64,000 nucleotides of DNA. Source: Acidovorax sp. Root219. GTDB taxonomy: Bacteria > Pseudomonadota > Gammaproteobacteria > Burkholderiales > Burkholderiaceae_C. Both the position numbers and the translations under genes were made by a program. Below the pieces are notes generated by a model. That model was not told where the DNA came from and did not search any database. It saw only the letters and a list, made by a program, of their open reading frames with translations. Below, piece after piece: positions 1 through 10,171 of this stretch (within the stretch, counting starts at the first letter, position 1; every line of letters begins with the position of its first letter). Location of the stretch: assembly GCF_001428665.1 (NCBI RefSeq), contig NZ_LMIJ01000023.1, positions 89,287 through 153,286 of the forward strand. The letters run 5' to 3'.

Positions 1-68
1 CAACGAATTTCCAACTCGGGACACTAGCTATACGATTGAATGCAAATCCGTATGAGCAGCGCGCCGCG
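1..68. other. Left edge, no supportable gene
   Basis: Short AT-richer stretch downstream of the recJ stop codon. No frame here carries a recognisable protein, and no clear terminator hairpin is visible. It may be the intergenic space to a gene outside the window. Confidence 0.4.
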
Positions 69-1784
69 CTAGATTTCTGCGCCTTCCACGAGAAACTGCA
101 CCTTGCGCTCGCCGCGCCATTCGTTCACATCGAGGCGAAAGGCCAGCAGCACGCGGGCGGGTAGTTGGTCGGTGTGGCCGAACCAGATGGCGTCGACGGG
201 GTTGCCCTGGTGCATGAGCTTGATGGACAGGTGGTTCTTGCCCTCGCCCACCAACCGCTGGCTCAGCACCACGACCTCTTCGCTGAAGGTGGGCGGCGCA
301 AAGCCCTGGCCCCAGACCTCGCGGTGCAGGGTGTCCACCACGTCGGCGCTGCAGTATTCGGGCGCCAGCGGGCCATCGGTCTCGATGCGGCGCGTGAGCG
401 TTGAGGCATCCAACCATTCCTGCGCCACCTGGGCCAGGGCCTGTTCGAAGGTATCGAAGGCCTCTGCGGCCACGGTGCAGCCGGCCGCCATGGCATGGCC
501 GCCGAACTTGAGCAGCACGCCGGGGTGGCGCTTGGCCACCAGATCCAGCGCATCGCGCAGGTGAAACCCGGGAATGGAGCGGCCCGAGCCCTTGAGTTCG
601 TGCTCCTTGCCCGGCGCGCTGCTGGCGGCGAAGACGAAGGTCGGGCGGTGCAGCTTGTCCTTGATGCGCGAAGCGACGATGCCCACCACGCCCTCGTGGA
701 AGTCGGGGTCGAAGACGCTGATGGCGGGCGGCGGGTCCTCGCTCTCGTCGAACAGGTTCTCGGCCATCAGCATGGCCTGTTCGCGCATGCCGCCCTCGAT
801 CTCGCGGCGCTCACGGTTGATGGTGTCCAACTGGCCGGCCAGATCACTGGCGCGGCCCGCGTCGTCGGTGAGCAGGCATTCGATGCCCAGCGTCATGTCC
901 GCCAGGCGGCCGGCGGCGTTGATGCGTGGGCCTAGTGCAAAACCGAAGTCGAAGGTGGTGGCCACGGGTGCCTTGCGGCCCGCCGCCGCGAACAGCGCGG
1001 CCACGCCGGCCGGCATGGAGCCCGCGCGGATGCGCCGCAGGCCCTGGGCCACCAGGCGGCGGTTGTTCGCGTCCAGGCGCACCACGTCGGCCACGGTGCC
1101 CAGGGCCACCAGCGTGAGCAGCGGCTCCAGCCTGGGCTGGCTGTCCATGTCGAACACCCCGCGCCTGCGCAGCTCGGAGCGCAGTTCCATCAGCACATAG
1201 AACATCACGCCCACGCCGGCCAGGGACTTGCTTTCGAACGTGCAGCCTGGCTGGTTGGGGTTGACCATGGCGTCCGCTGCGGGCAGTTCGGGGCCGGGAA
1301 GGTGGTGGTCGGTCACCAGCACCAGGAGGCCCAGGGCCTTGGCTTCGGCCACGCCCTCGACGCTGGCGATGCCGTTGTCCACGGTGATCAGCACGTCGGC
1401 GCCGCGCTCCTTCACGCGGCGCGCGATCGGCGGGGTGAGGCCATAGCCATCGGTCACGCGGTCGGGCACCAGGTAGTCCACGTGCTTTGCGCCCAGCAGG
1501 CGCAGGCCGCGCACGGCCACGGCGCAGGCGGTGGCGCCGTCGCAGTCGTAGTCGGCCACCACGCACAGGCGCAGGTCCTGCGCCATGGCGTCGGCGAGCA
1601 GGGTGGCGGCCTGCTGGATCCCTTTGAGCCCGGCGGGCGGCAGCAGGCGGTCCAGCCGCTCGTTCAGTTCCTCCTTGTCGCGCACGCCGCGCGCGGCGTA
1701 CAGGCGGGCCAGCAGCGGGTGCACTCCGGCCTGCTCCAGCGCCCAGGCGGCGCGCGGGGGAATGTCTCTTGCCGTGATTTTCAT
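69..1784 (-). CDS. recJ: Single-stranded-DNA-specific 5'-3' exonuclease RecJ
   Basis: RecJ degrades single-stranded DNA 5' to 3' in RecFOR recombination, mismatch repair and base-excision repair in the cytoplasm. The 571-residue protein has the usual family length. The DHH phosphoesterase motifs are visible: DYDCDG at about residues 78-83, TVDNG near 134, and DHH at 159-161. The DHHA1 GGHAMAAG motif lies towards the C-terminus and the OB-fold region follows it. The ATG at 1784 begins MKITARDIPP and is preferred over upstream in-frame codons because it overlaps the stop of the rpfE-like gene as ATGA, which implies translational coupling. All key residues look intact. Confidence 0.96.
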   Translation of the reverse strand: MKITARDIPPRAAWALEQAGVHPLLARLYAARGVRDKEELNERLDRLLPPAGLKGIQQAATLLADAMAQDLRLCVVADYDCDGATACAVAVRGLRLLGAKHVDYLVPDRVTDGYGLTPPIARRVKERGADVLITVDNGIASVEGVAEAKALGLLVLVTDHHLPGPELPAADAMVNPNQPGCTFESKSLAGVGVMFYVLMELRSELRRRGVFDMDSQPRLEPLLTLVALGTVADVVRLDANNRRLVAQGLRRIRAGSMPAGVAALFAAAGRKAPVATTFDFGFALGPRINAAGRLADMTLGIECLLTDDAGRASDLAGQLDTINRERREIEGGMREQAMLMAENLFDESEDPPPAISVFDPDFHEGVVGIVASRIKDKLHRPTFVFAASSAPGKEHELKGSGRSIPGFHLRDALDLVAKRHPGVLLKFGGHAMAAGCTVAAEAFDTFEQALAQVAQEWLDASTLTRRIETDGPLAPEYCSADVVDTLHREVWGQGFAPPTFSEEVVVLSQRLVGEGKNHLSIKLMHQGNPVDAIWFGHTDQLPARVLLAFRLDVNEWRGERKVQFLVEGAEI

Positions 1785-2731
1785 AGCTGGGGTGCCACCT
1801 GGGCAAAACGGGTGGGCTGGAAGTACGCCTTTATGCGCTGCAGCAGGCCGCGTGGGGCGGTGTGGAAGGCCAGCGCAGCGCGTTCGCCGCACAGGGTCAG
1901 GCGCACGGCGGCGCCTTGCTCGGCTTGGCGCAGCAGGTCGGCCAGCGGGCCCGCATCCAGCGCGCTCCATGCGGCCGCCCAGGCACGCCAGTCCTCACGC
2001 AGCGCGGCGTTGCGCAGGGCCAGGGGCATCTGGGGCGCGGGTGCGGGCGCCGTGGCCGGCAAGGCGCCTGCGCCGTGCACCCAGAAGGAGTTGACCATGG
2101 GCAGGCCGCGCTCGGCCCGCTCGTCGTTGAAGGCATGGGTGTACAGCAGCATCTGCATCTCGCTGTTCAGGCGGTGCAGGGTGCGGGCTTTGGCGGCATC
2201 GGGCATCCAGGCACGCACGTCGCGCAGCAACACGCGGTCGAGCGAGGCGGTGGCCAGGTGGGCGAACAGGGGGCCTTCGGCGAGCCAGCGGGTGGGCTGG
2301 TCGTAGTGCAGGTGGATGCCGTCCTCCGCGAACCAGGGCGAGACGATGGCCAGCAGGGCGCGCGAGGATGCTTCGGTGAGGCCCAGGGCCTCGGGGTCGC
2401 GCAGCGTGATGTGGTCGGTCGTCACCTGCCACTGGCAGGGGGCGACAAAGGCCCAGGCCTGGCCGTCCGCAGGCTGGCCTTGCTGCAGGCGGTACCAGGC
2501 GGCCCAGGGCGTAAGCCCGTCCTCGGCGGGCAGGCCCAGGGCCTGGGCCAGGGCGCGCTCATGGGGGGCAGAGAAACTGGTCTCCTCGGCGGTACTGGAG
2601 CCTGCAGGATCGGCCGCGAGGCGCGCCAGCAGGCGATCCAGGTGCGGCAGATCGAGCGTTGCCAGCGTTTGCCGGCACCCCTCGGAGGCGCTGGCAGCGT
2701 AGGGGATGAGCAAATGGGGGATGTCCGACAT
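1781..2731 (-). CDS. RpfE-like protein (COG4255), upstream partner of recJ
   Basis: A 316-residue protein of the RpfE family, distantly related to cofactor-independent phosphoglycerate mutases. In xanthomonads the homologue also sits beside recJ, in the rpf cluster. Recognisable pieces are the N-terminal IPHLLIPYAA start, the SAPHERALAQALGL segment and the NSFWVHGAG block near residue 220. The biochemical role is unknown; the Rpf name comes from pathogenicity-factor regulation in Xanthomonas and should not be carried over. The ATG at 2731 gives MSDIPHLL, the natural family start. It is followed by recJ with a 4-base overlap and is divergent from the lol operon across 80 bases, which must hold both promoters. 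Confidence 0.8.
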   Translation of the reverse strand: MSDIPHLLIPYAASASEGCRQTLATLDLPHLDRLLARLAADPAGSSTAEETSFSAPHERALAQALGLPAEDGLTPWAAWYRLQQGQPADGQAWAFVAPCQWQVTTDHITLRDPEALGLTEASSRALLAIVSPWFAEDGIHLHYDQPTRWLAEGPLFAHLATASLDRVLLRDVRAWMPDAAKARTLHRLNSEMQMLLYTHAFNDERAERGLPMVNSFWVHGAGALPATAPAPAPQMPLALRNAALREDWRAWAAAWSALDAGPLADLLRQAEQGAAVRLTLCGERAALAFHTAPRGLLQRIKAYFQPTRFAQVAPQL

Positions 2732-2811
2732 CCCTCTATTGTCCGGGATGCCACAATCGCTCCCGCCGGGCTCTGCTATCCCATCAGGGTCCAGGCACTT
2801 TTTTCCCATCC

Positions 2812-4068
2812 ATGCAACTTCCCTACGAACTGGCCCTGGGCCTGCGCTACACCCGCTCGGGCCGGGCCACGCGGCGCAACGGCTTCATTTCCTTCATCTC
2901 CGGTGCGTCCATGCTGGGCATCGCCCTGGGCGTGGCGGCACTGATCGTGGTGCTCAGCGTCATGAACGGCTTTCAGAAGGAGGTGCGCGAGCGCATGCTG
3001 GGCGTGGTCGCCCACATCGAGGTCTTTGCACCCCAGGGCGCCGCCATGCAGGACGCGGCACGCACCATGGCCGAAACCCGCAAGAACCCGGCCGTCACTG
3101 GCGCCGCCCCGTTCGTGGCGGCCCAGGCACTGATCGCGCATGGCGACGACATGAAGGGGGCGCTGGTGCGCGGCATCGATCCCGCGCTCGAAGGCAGCGT
3201 GACCTCGCTGGCGCAGGCCAACGCCGAGGTGCTTGCCACCCTGGTGCCCGGGCAGTTCCGCGTGGTGCTGGGCAGCGAGCTGGCCAAATCGCTGGGCGTG
3301 AAGGCGGGCGATGCGGTGACCATGGTGGTGCCGGTGGCCCAGGGCGGCAGCGGCAACCAGGGCGGCCCGCGCTACCAGCCGCTCACGGTGGCGGGTACGG
3401 TGGATTCGGGCCATTTCCAGTACGACTCCACGCTGGTCTGGATGCACCAGGACGATGCCCTGGCCATCTTCGGCCTGCGCGGCCCCACGGGCATCGGCCT
3501 GAAGCTGCAGGACCTGCAGCAGGCCAATGCCGTGGCCATCGAGCTCGCGCGCACGCTCAGCGGCGATCTGCTGCTGCGCGACTGGACGCAGCAGAACCGT
3601 ACCTGGTTCGAGGCGGTGCGCCTGCAAAAACGCATGATGTTCATCATCCTGGCGCTGATCGTCGCAGTGGCGGCCTTCAACCTCGTCTCCACGCTGGTGA
3701 TGACGGTCAACGACAAGCGCGCCGACATCGCCATCCTGCGCACGCTGGGGGCCAGCCCGAAAAGCATCATGACCGTCTTCGTGGTGCAGGGCGCCATGGT
3801 GGGCGTGATCGGCACCCTGGCCGGCCTGGCGCTGGGCCTCTCCATCGCCTACAACATCGACGTGATCGTGCCGGCCATCGAGAAGGCGCTGGGTGCCACC
3901 TTCCTGCCCAAGGACATCTACCTGATCGACCGCATGCCCAGCGAACCGCAGGGTACCGATATCGTGCCCATCGCCCTGATCTCGCTGGCGCTGGCCTTCG
4001 TGGCCACCCTGTACCCGAGCTGGCGCGCCAGCCGCGTGAACCCCGCAGAAGCACTGCGCTATGAATGA
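2812..4068 (+). CDS. lolC: Lipoprotein-releasing ABC permease LolC/LolE family, first copy
   Basis: Inner-membrane subunit of the LolCDE complex, which extracts outer-membrane lipoproteins from the inner membrane and hands them to LolA. The 418-residue protein has the MacB/FtsX layout: one transmembrane helix at about residues 25-50, a large periplasmic domain at about 50-270, then three helices starting at [16 protein letters not shown] and ending with the [16 protein letters not shown] tail. It is followed 22 bases later by a second, closely similar permease and then by lolD. The repeated ends of the two permeases point to tandem duplication. Which copy plays the LolC and which the LolE role cannot be decided by reading. 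lolA lies at 62133. Confidence 0.92.
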   Translation: MQLPYELALGLRYTRSGRATRRNGFISFISGASMLGIALGVAALIVVLSVMNGFQKEVRERMLGVVAHIEVFAPQGAAMQDAARTMAETRKNPAVTGAAPFVAAQALIAHGDDMKGALVRGIDPALEGSVTSLAQANAEVLATLVPGQFRVVLGSELAKSLGVKAGDAVTMVVPVAQGGSGNQGGPRYQPLTVAGTVDSGHFQYDSTLVWMHQDDALAIFGLRGPTGIGLKLQDLQQANAVAIELARTLSGDLLLRDWTQQNRTWFEAVRLQKRMMFIILALIVAVAAFNLVSTLVMTVNDKRADIAILRTLGASPKSIMTVFVVQGAMVGVIGTLAGLALGLSIAYNIDVIVPAIEKALGATFLPKDIYLIDRMPSEPQGTDIVPIALISLALAFVATLYPSWRASRVNPAEALRYE

Positions 4069-4090
4069 ATGAGCGCGGCCTGAACTAGCT

Positions 4091-5344
4091 ATGCAAATCC
4101 CCTACGAACTGGCCCTGGGCTGGCGCTACACCCGCGCGGGCCGTGCCACGCGGCGCGATGGCTTCATCTCGTTCATTTCGGGCGTGTCCATGCTGGGCAT
4201 CGCCCTCGGTGTGGCGGCGCTGATCATCGTGCTGTCGGTGATGAACGGCTTTCAGCGCGAGGTGCGCGACCGCATGCTCAGCGTGGTCTCGCACATCGAG
4301 ATCCTGGCACCCCAGGGTGCGCCGCTGCCGGACGTGGCCACCACCCTGGCCGAGGTCCGGCGCAATCCGAACGTGACCGGGGCTGCGCCCTTCGTCTCGG
4401 CCCAGGCGCTGCTCTCGCGCGGCCAGGACATGCGCGGCGCGCTGGTGCGCGGCATCGACCCGGCGCTCGAAAGCTCGGTGACCGACCTGGCCGCAGGCAA
4501 TGAAAAGACACTCAAGCTCCTGGTGCCCGGTGAATTCCGCGTGGTTCTGGGGGGCGAACTGGCCCGCTCCCTGGGCGTGCGCGCCGGGGATGTGGTGACG
4601 CTGATCGCGCCCGCCGGCCAGGTCACCCCGGCCGGCGTGGTGCCGCGCCTCAAGCAGATGACGGTGGCCGGCACCTTCGACTCGGGCCACTACGAGTACG
4701 ACTCGGCCCTGGTGCTGCTGCACCACGAGGACGCGCAGCGCATCTTCCGCCTCGAATCGCCGACCGGCATCCGCCTGAAGCTCAAGGACGTGCACCAGGC
4801 GCGCGCCGTGGCCGCCGAGCTGGCGGGCACCGTGAGCGGTGGGCTGGTGGTGCGCGACTGGACGCAGCAGAACCGCACCTGGTTCGCCGCCGTGCAGCTC
4901 GAAAAACGCATGATGTTCATCATCCTCACGCTCATCGTGGCGGTGGCGGCCTTCAACCTCGTCTCCACCCTGGTGATGACGGTGACCGACAAGCGCGCCG
5001 ACATCGCCATCCTGCGCACCCTGGGCGCCAGCCCCAAAAGCATCATGGGCGTGTTCGTCGTGCAGGGGGCCATGGTGGGCGTGATCGGCACGCTGGCCGG
5101 CCTGGCGCTGGGCCTGATCATCGCCTTCAACATCGACGTCATCGTGCCGGCCATCGAGCACGCGCTCAACGCGAGTTTCCTGCCCAAGGACATCTACCTC
5201 ATCAGCAAGATGCCCAGCGAGCCGCAAAGCTCGGACATCGTGCCCATCGCCGTCATTTCCCTGGTGCTGGCCTTCGTGGCCACCCTGTACCCCAGCTGGC
5301 GCGCCAGCCGTGTGAACCCCGCCGAGGCGCTTCGCTATGAATAA
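4091..5344 (+). CDS. Lipoprotein-releasing ABC permease LolC/LolE family, second copy
   Basis: A 417-residue paralogue of the preceding permease with the same topology of one N-terminal helix, a periplasmic domain and three C-terminal helices. The N-terminal 60 residues and the C-terminal 140 residues are almost the same in both copies (for example [19 protein letters not shown]), while the middle of the periplasmic domain, about residues 75-245, differs more. This suggests a duplicated gene pair whose substrate- or LolA-contacting part diverged. The stop overlaps the lolD start by 8 bases, so permease and ATPase are translationally coupled. It probably forms a heterodimer with the first copy, as LolC and LolE do in Escherichia coli, but two homodimeric complexes are possible. 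Confidence 0.9.
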   Translation: MQIPYELALGWRYTRAGRATRRDGFISFISGVSMLGIALGVAALIIVLSVMNGFQREVRDRMLSVVSHIEILAPQGAPLPDVATTLAEVRRNPNVTGAAPFVSAQALLSRGQDMRGALVRGIDPALESSVTDLAAGNEKTLKLLVPGEFRVVLGGELARSLGVRAGDVVTLIAPAGQVTPAGVVPRLKQMTVAGTFDSGHYEYDSALVLLHHEDAQRIFRLESPTGIRLKLKDVHQARAVAAELAGTVSGGLVVRDWTQQNRTWFAAVQLEKRMMFIILTLIVAVAAFNLVSTLVMTVTDKRADIAILRTLGASPKSIMGVFVVQGAMVGVIGTLAGLALGLIIAFNIDVIVPAIEHALNASFLPKDIYLISKMPSEPQSSDIVPIAVISLVLAFVATLYPSWRASRVNPAEALRYE

Positions 5345-6065
5345 GAACAACGCTCCATCCGCCGCATCCCTGCCCGCAGCACCGCCCGCCCGTGGCGAGG
5401 TGGTGCTGCAGGCCCAGGGCCTGACCAAGCGCTTCACCGAAGGCCGGCTGGACGTGACCGTGCTGCACGGCGTGGACCTGCAGGTGCATGCGGGCGAAAC
5501 CCTGGCCATCGTCGGCGCGTCGGGCTCGGGCAAGAGCACCATGCTGCACCTGCTGGGCGGGCTGGATGCGCCCACGGCCGGCAGCGTGCGCCTCAAGGGG
5601 CAGCAGCTCTCGGCGCTGTCGCCTGAGCAGCAGGGCCGGATGCGCAACCAGCACCTGGGCTTCATCTACCAGTTCCACCATCTGCTGCCCGAGTTCACCG
5701 CGCTGGACAACGTGGCCATGCCGCTGCGCATCCGCCGCATGCCGCAGGAGCAATGCCGCGAGGAGGCAGCGCGCGTGCTGACGTCGGTGGGCCTCAAGGA
5801 GCGGCTGCACCACCGGCCAGCCGAGCTGTCGGGCGGCGAGCGCCAGCGCGTGGCGATTGCACGCGCCCTGGTCACGCGCCCGGCCTGCGTGCTGGCCGAC
5901 GAGCCCACCGGCAACCTGGACCGCAATACGGCGGACGGCGTCTTCGCGCTCATGCTGCAGCTGGCGCGCGAGCAGGGCACCGCCTTCGTGATGGTCACGC
6001 ACGATGAATCGCTGGCCGCGCGCTGCGACCGCGTGGTGCACCTGGTGCTGGGCAAGCTGGGATAG
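5337..6065 (+). CDS. lolD: Lipoprotein-releasing ABC transporter ATPase LolD
   Basis: Cytoplasmic ATPase that powers LolCDE. The 242-residue protein has Walker [10 protein letters not shown] at residues 60-68, the Q-loop in [17 protein letters not shown] (a LolD-like sequence), the signature [15 protein letters not shown], Walker [12 protein letters not shown] and the switch histidine in VTHDE. The ATG at 5337 lies inside the end of the second permease gene. A 6-base-pair inverted repeat just downstream (6075-6089, ccgggc/gcccgg) lacks a T-tract and is not a convincing terminator. Confidence 0.95.
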   Translation: MNKNNAPSAASLPAAPPARGEVVLQAQGLTKRFTEGRLDVTVLHGVDLQVHAGETLAIVGASGSGKSTMLHLLGGLDAPTAGSVRLKGQQLSALSPEQQGRMRNQHLGFIYQFHHLLPEFTALDNVAMPLRIRRMPQEQCREEAARVLTSVGLKERLHHRPAELSGGERQRVAIARALVTRPACVLADEPTGNLDRNTADGVFALMLQLAREQGTAFVMVTHDESLAARCDRVVHLVLGKLG

Positions 6066-6188
6066 CGCATATCCCCGGGCATGGCCCGGAGTGCCAGCGC
6101 ACGGCATCCTTGCCGCTGTGATCGAAAAGTCTCCATCCGCGCCAGGACACTCTAAGATGGCCGAAATCCGCTCCAGGAGAGCCCGCAG

Positions 6189-9092
6189 ATGACGGTTCCG
6201 GCATCCATCCCTTCCGACGAAGCGCGCAGGCTCGAGGCATTGCGCGCCCTGATGGTGCTGGACACCCCGGCCGAGCCTCTGCTCGATTCCATTGCGCGCA
6301 TGGCGGCCGAGGTGTGTGGCGTGCCCATCGCGCTCATCAGCCTGATCGATGCCGAGCGCCAGTGGTTCAAGGCCAATGTCGGCCTGCCGGGGGTGAACGA
6401 AACCCCGCGCGACGTGGCCTTCTGTGCCCACGCCATCCACATGGACGATGTGATGGAGGTGCCCGACGCCACGCTGGATGCGCGTTTTGCGCACAACCCG
6501 CTGGTCACGGGTGCGCCGGACATCCGTTTCTACGCCGGTGCGCCGCTCATGACCGGCGACGACGGCGACCGCGTGGGAACCCTGTGCGTCATCGACCGCA
6601 AGGCGCACCAGCTCACGGCGCACCAGCGGGCCCTGCTGCGCTCGCTCTCGGCCATGGTGTCGCAGGCCCTGGACATGCGCCGCGACCTGATCGAGCGCGC
6701 GTTTTCCGTGCGCCAGGAGTATGAGAAGGCCCTGTCCGAAAGCGAGCGGCGCTACCGCACCATGGTCGAGGCGCAGACCGAGATGCTGTCGCTGGCCTGG
6801 CCCCATGGCGAGGTGTTCTACGTGAACCAGGCCTATGCCCGCCACTTCGGCCAGGAGCCGCAGGACATGGTGGGCAAGGACCTGTTCGCCTATGTCGAAC
6901 CGGCCGACCGGGAGCTGGTCCGGGAGCGCATCGCCGAGGTGTTTCGCGGCGAGGGCAGCACGCAGGGGGAAAACCGCATGGTCAGTGCCGACGGTATCGA
7001 GCGCTGGATGGCCTGGACCAACAGCTGTCTGCTCGACAGCGAGCAGCGGCCCTATCTGCATTCCGTCGGGCGCGACATCACCGCCCAGAAGGCGGCCGAA
7101 CGGGCACTGCTGGCCAGCCAGCAACTGCTGGAGCGCACCGGCCGCGTGGCCCGGGTGGGCGGATGGGAGTTCGATGTGCGCAGCGGCAGCATCTCCTGGT
7201 CCTCCGAAACGCGGCGCATCCACGAGGTGGGCCCCGACTACCTACCCACGCTGGAGAATGCGCTGGGCTTTTATGCCCCCGAGGCCCGGGATGCCATGAC
7301 CGCGGTGGTGCGGAGCGCGCTGGATGCCGGCCAGGCCTGGGATCTGGAGCTGCCCCTGGTCACTGCCAACGGACGCCGCATCTGGGTGCGTGCCGTGGGC
7401 GAGGCCGAGTACGAGAGCGGTGCCGTGGTGCGCCTGTTCGGTGCCTTCCAGGACGTGACGGAGCGCCGTCGCATGGCCCAGCAACTGGCCGACAGCGAGC
7501 GCTTCGTTCGGCTGGTCACGGATGGCCTGCCGATCCGCATCGGCTATGTGGACCGGGAGCTGCGCTTTCGCTTCGCCAACCAGGCGGCTTGCCAGCGCTT
7601 TGGCTTGGGCCGCGAAGACGTCATCGGGCGCACCCGTGAGGATCTGCTCGGCGAGCCTACGCCGCCGGAGGTGGCGCAGCGTGTGCAGCAGGTGCTGGCG
7701 GGGACGGCGCAGCGCTATGAGTCCGATGAAGTGCGCCATGGAGTGCTGCACCGCATCGAAAGCCAGCTCGTACCCGACATTTCGGACGACGGCACGGTGC
7801 GCGGCTTTTTCTCCACCGGCATCGACATCACCCAGCGCGCTGCCGCCGAGCGTGGCCTGCGCGTGCTGACTGCCATCCTGGAAAACACCTCCGACTTCGT
7901 GGTGCAGACCGACCTCCGGGGCCAGGTCACCTACATGAACCCTGCCGCACGCCGCGCGCTGGGGTTTGCGCCCGACGAAGACGTGGCCGGCCATGTGTTC
8001 ACCGAGTTCAACACCCCCGAGACGAATGCGCTGTATGCCCAGGCCATCTTGCCTGCCGTCCGGGCCCACAGCATGTGGGTGGGCGAGACCACGGTGTACG
8101 CGGCCCACCGGCGGGTCGTGCCGGTGAGCCACATGGTCATCGCCCACCGCGACGGGGAGGGGCGCATCCAGCACTTCTCGGCCATCATGCGCGACATCTC
8201 GGAGGCGGCGCAGGCGCGCGCTGCCCTGCTCAAGCAGACCGCCACGCTGCGCTCCATCACCGAGGCGCTGCCCTCGCTGGTGGCGGTGGTGGGGCCGGAC
8301 GAGCGCTACCAGTTCGTCAACAGCGCCTTCGAGCGCTGGCACCGCGTGCCGCGCGAGCAGATCGTGGGCCGCAGCATGGAAGAATTTCTCGGGGCCGCGG
8401 AGTACGCGCGCAGCAAACCCATGGTGCAGAAGGTGCTTGGCGGCGAGACGCTCACCTTCGACAAGGATTTTCCGCAGCGCGTGCCAGCCGGCCACGTCAC
8501 CATCCACCTCATCCCGCTGTGGTCCGAGCCGGGTGCGGTCGATGGCTTTGTGTCCATGGCCCAGGACGTCACCAGCTACCGCCAGGAGGCCGGCCGCCTG
8601 CTGGCACTGGCGCAGCACGATCCGCTGACGGGCCTGCTCAACCGGGCCGGGCTGCAGGCCTATGTGGGGCAGAAGGACCTGGCGGTGGAAGGCCCCCTGC
8701 TGGCCTTGCTGTACATCGACCTGGACCATTTCAAGCCCGTCAACGACCAGCATGGCCATCCCGTCGGCGACCAGTTGCTGCAGGCCTTTGGGCAGCGCCT
8801 GCTGGCGCTGGTGCGGCCCACCGATGCGGTGGCACGGCTCGGAGGCGACGAGTTCGCCGTGGTGCTGGCCGGCGTGCGTGCGCCGGCCCATGCCGAAGCC
8901 GTGGCCGGCAAGATCCTGGAGGCGGCGCACACGCCGTTCGAGATGGGCGGGCTGCGGCTGTCGGTGGGCGCCAGTGCGGGGCTGGCGCTGGGCACGGACG
9001 CTGCCAAGGGCTGGGCCGACCTCATGGCCCGCGCGGACGACCAGCTTTACCTGGCCAAGCGCTCCGGTCGGGGCCAGTTCAAGGGCGGCTGA
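6189..9092 (+). CDS. GAF and multi-PAS diguanylate cyclase (GGDEF)
   Basis: A 967-residue soluble signalling protein without obvious transmembrane segments. It begins with a GAF domain (about residues 20-165, with the [10 protein letters not shown] and [20 protein letters not shown] pattern), followed by roughly five PAS/PAC modules between about 180 and 800, and a C-terminal GGDEF domain. GGDEF is intact at 885-889, and an RPTD inhibitory site (RxxD) lies five residues before it, so c-di-GMP synthesis with product feedback is expected. There is no EAL domain. The start ATG at 6189 is preceded by ccaggaga. PAS ligands cannot be read from the sequence. The gene follows lolD by 123 bases and may have its own promoter. 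Confidence 0.9.
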   Translation: MTVPASIPSDEARRLEALRALMVLDTPAEPLLDSIARMAAEVCGVPIALISLIDAERQWFKANVGLPGVNETPRDVAFCAHAIHMDDVMEVPDATLDARFAHNPLVTGAPDIRFYAGAPLMTGDDGDRVGTLCVIDRKAHQLTAHQRALLRSLSAMVSQALDMRRDLIERAFSVRQEYEKALSESERRYRTMVEAQTEMLSLAWPHGEVFYVNQAYARHFGQEPQDMVGKDLFAYVEPADRELVRERIAEVFRGEGSTQGENRMVSADGIERWMAWTNSCLLDSEQRPYLHSVGRDITAQKAAERALLASQQLLERTGRVARVGGWEFDVRSGSISWSSETRRIHEVGPDYLPTLENALGFYAPEARDAMTAVVRSALDAGQAWDLELPLVTANGRRIWVRAVGEAEYESGAVVRLFGAFQDVTERRRMAQQLADSERFVRLVTDGLPIRIGYVDRELRFRFANQAACQRFGLGREDVIGRTREDLLGEPTPPEVAQRVQQVLAGTAQRYESDEVRHGVLHRIESQLVPDISDDGTVRGFFSTGIDITQRAAAERGLRVLTAILENTSDFVVQTDLRGQVTYMNPAARRALGFAPDEDVAGHVFTEFNTPETNALYAQAILPAVRAHSMWVGETTVYAAHRRVVPVSHMVIAHRDGEGRIQHFSAIMRDISEAAQARAALLKQTATLRSITEALPSLVAVVGPDERYQFVNSAFERWHRVPREQIVGRSMEEFLGAAEYARSKPMVQKVLGGETLTFDKDFPQRVPAGHVTIHLIPLWSEPGAVDGFVSMAQDVTSYRQEAGRLLALAQHDPLTGLLNRAGLQAYVGQKDLAVEGPLLALLYIDLDHFKPVNDQHGHPVGDQLLQAFGQRLLALVRPTDAVARLGGDEFAVVLAGVRAPAHAEAVAGKILEAAHTPFEMGGLRLSVGASAGLALGTDAAKGWADLMARADDQLYLAKRSGRGQFKGG

Positions 9093-9107
9093 CGCACAGG
9101 GCGGTGT

Positions 9108-10151
9108 CTACATCACCCGCCCGTACCACCATACCGACAGGCTGGCTGCGAGCAGCGCCAGCACGGCCCCGGCCAGCGCCAGCAGCGCCGAGATCTCGGT
9201 TTCCTTTTTCTCTACCGTGAGGCGCGAGCTCAGGGTCTCGTAGACCTTCTTGAGGTCGGCTGCCGTGGCCGCGTGGAAGTATTCGGCGGCGGTGCGGGTG
9301 GCCACGGCCTTCAGGGTCTCTTCGTCCAGCCGCACGCGCATGGACCAGCCCTCGAAGCCGATGGTTTCGCCCTGCAGCGTGCCCACGCCCACGGTGTACA
9401 CGCGCACGCCCCGGTCGGCAGCCCACTTGGCGGCTTCGAGCGGGTCCACCCCGGTGGTGCGCTGGCCATCGGTCAGCATGATGATGGCGGCCGAGTTGTA
9501 GGAGCCCGGGGCCACGGGGGTAAAGGGCTTGGCGGGGTCCTGCTTGTTGAGTTCTTCCAGGGGCCGTGGCTTCATCGCCTGGCGCCCGCCCAGGGCCGAG
9601 ATGTCGATGCCGGCATCGGGGAAGAGGGTGGCCAGCGACAGCATGATGCCGTTGCCCGTGGCCGTGCCGCGCTGCAGCTGAAAGCTGTCGATCGCCTTGA
9701 CCAGGTCGTCGCGGCTCTGCGTGGGCAACTGCGCCAGCTGGGCGCTGCCGGCAAAGGCCACGATGCCCACGCGCACATGGCGCGGCAGTTCGGCGATGAA
9801 GGCCTTGGCGGCGTCCTGCGCGGCAGTGATGCGGTCGGGCTGCACATCGGTGGCGCGCATGCTGCCCGAGACGTCCATGGCCAGCATGATGGTCTGGTCC
9901 TGCGAGGGCAGGGTGATCACCGCCAGCGGCCGGGCCGCGGCCAGCAGCAGGGCCACCAGCGCCAGCAGAAAGAGAAACGGCGGAATGTGCCGGCGCAGGT
10001 GCTGCGCCGGGCCCATGGCTTCGCGCACCAGCGACAGGCTGGAGTAGCTCAGTGCGGTTTTCTTGCGCCGGTGCAGCAGCCACCAGTACAGCAGTACCAG
10101 CAGCGGCACGGCCAGCAGCAGCCAGAGCAGGGAGGGCCAGAGAAAGACCAT
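9108..10151 (-). CDS. VWA-domain membrane protein, BatA-like
   Basis: A 347-residue protein with N-terminal membrane helices (MVFLWPSLLWLLLAVPLLVL, then FLFLLALVALLLAAARPLAV), a von Willebrand A domain with an intact MIDAS start (AMDVSGSM, about residue 90) and a C-terminal helix (ISALLALAGAVLALLAASL). It is the last gene of a protease-moxR-DUF58-VWA series. In MoxR/Bat systems such VWA proteins act at the membrane with the MoxR ATPase as metal-dependent adhesion or chaperone-like modules; the client here is unknown. The ATG at 10151 is chosen because the first helix starts there. BatB, BatC and BatD partners are not present nearby. Confidence 0.85.
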   Translation of the reverse strand: MVFLWPSLLWLLLAVPLLVLLYWWLLHRRKKTALSYSSLSLVREAMGPAQHLRRHIPPFLFLLALVALLLAAARPLAVITLPSQDQTIMLAMDVSGSMRATDVQPDRITAAQDAAKAFIAELPRHVRVGIVAFAGSAQLAQLPTQSRDDLVKAIDSFQLQRGTATGNGIMLSLATLFPDAGIDISALGGRQAMKPRPLEELNKQDPAKPFTPVAPGSYNSAAIIMLTDGQRTTGVDPLEAAKWAADRGVRVYTVGVGTLQGETIGFEGWSMRVRLDEETLKAVATRTAAEYFHAATAADLKKVYETLSSRLTVEKKETEISALLALAGAVLALLAASLSVWWYGRVM

Positions 10152-10171
10152 GGTGGCGTGTCCTGTGGTTG

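Noticed and set aside
28..417. Minus-strand frame at the left edge
   Set aside because: It overlaps the recJ C-terminus in another frame and has the composition of a shadow frame.
6075..6089. Inverted repeat ccgggc/gcccgg after lolD as a terminator
   Set aside because: Six-pair stem with no T-tract on either strand.
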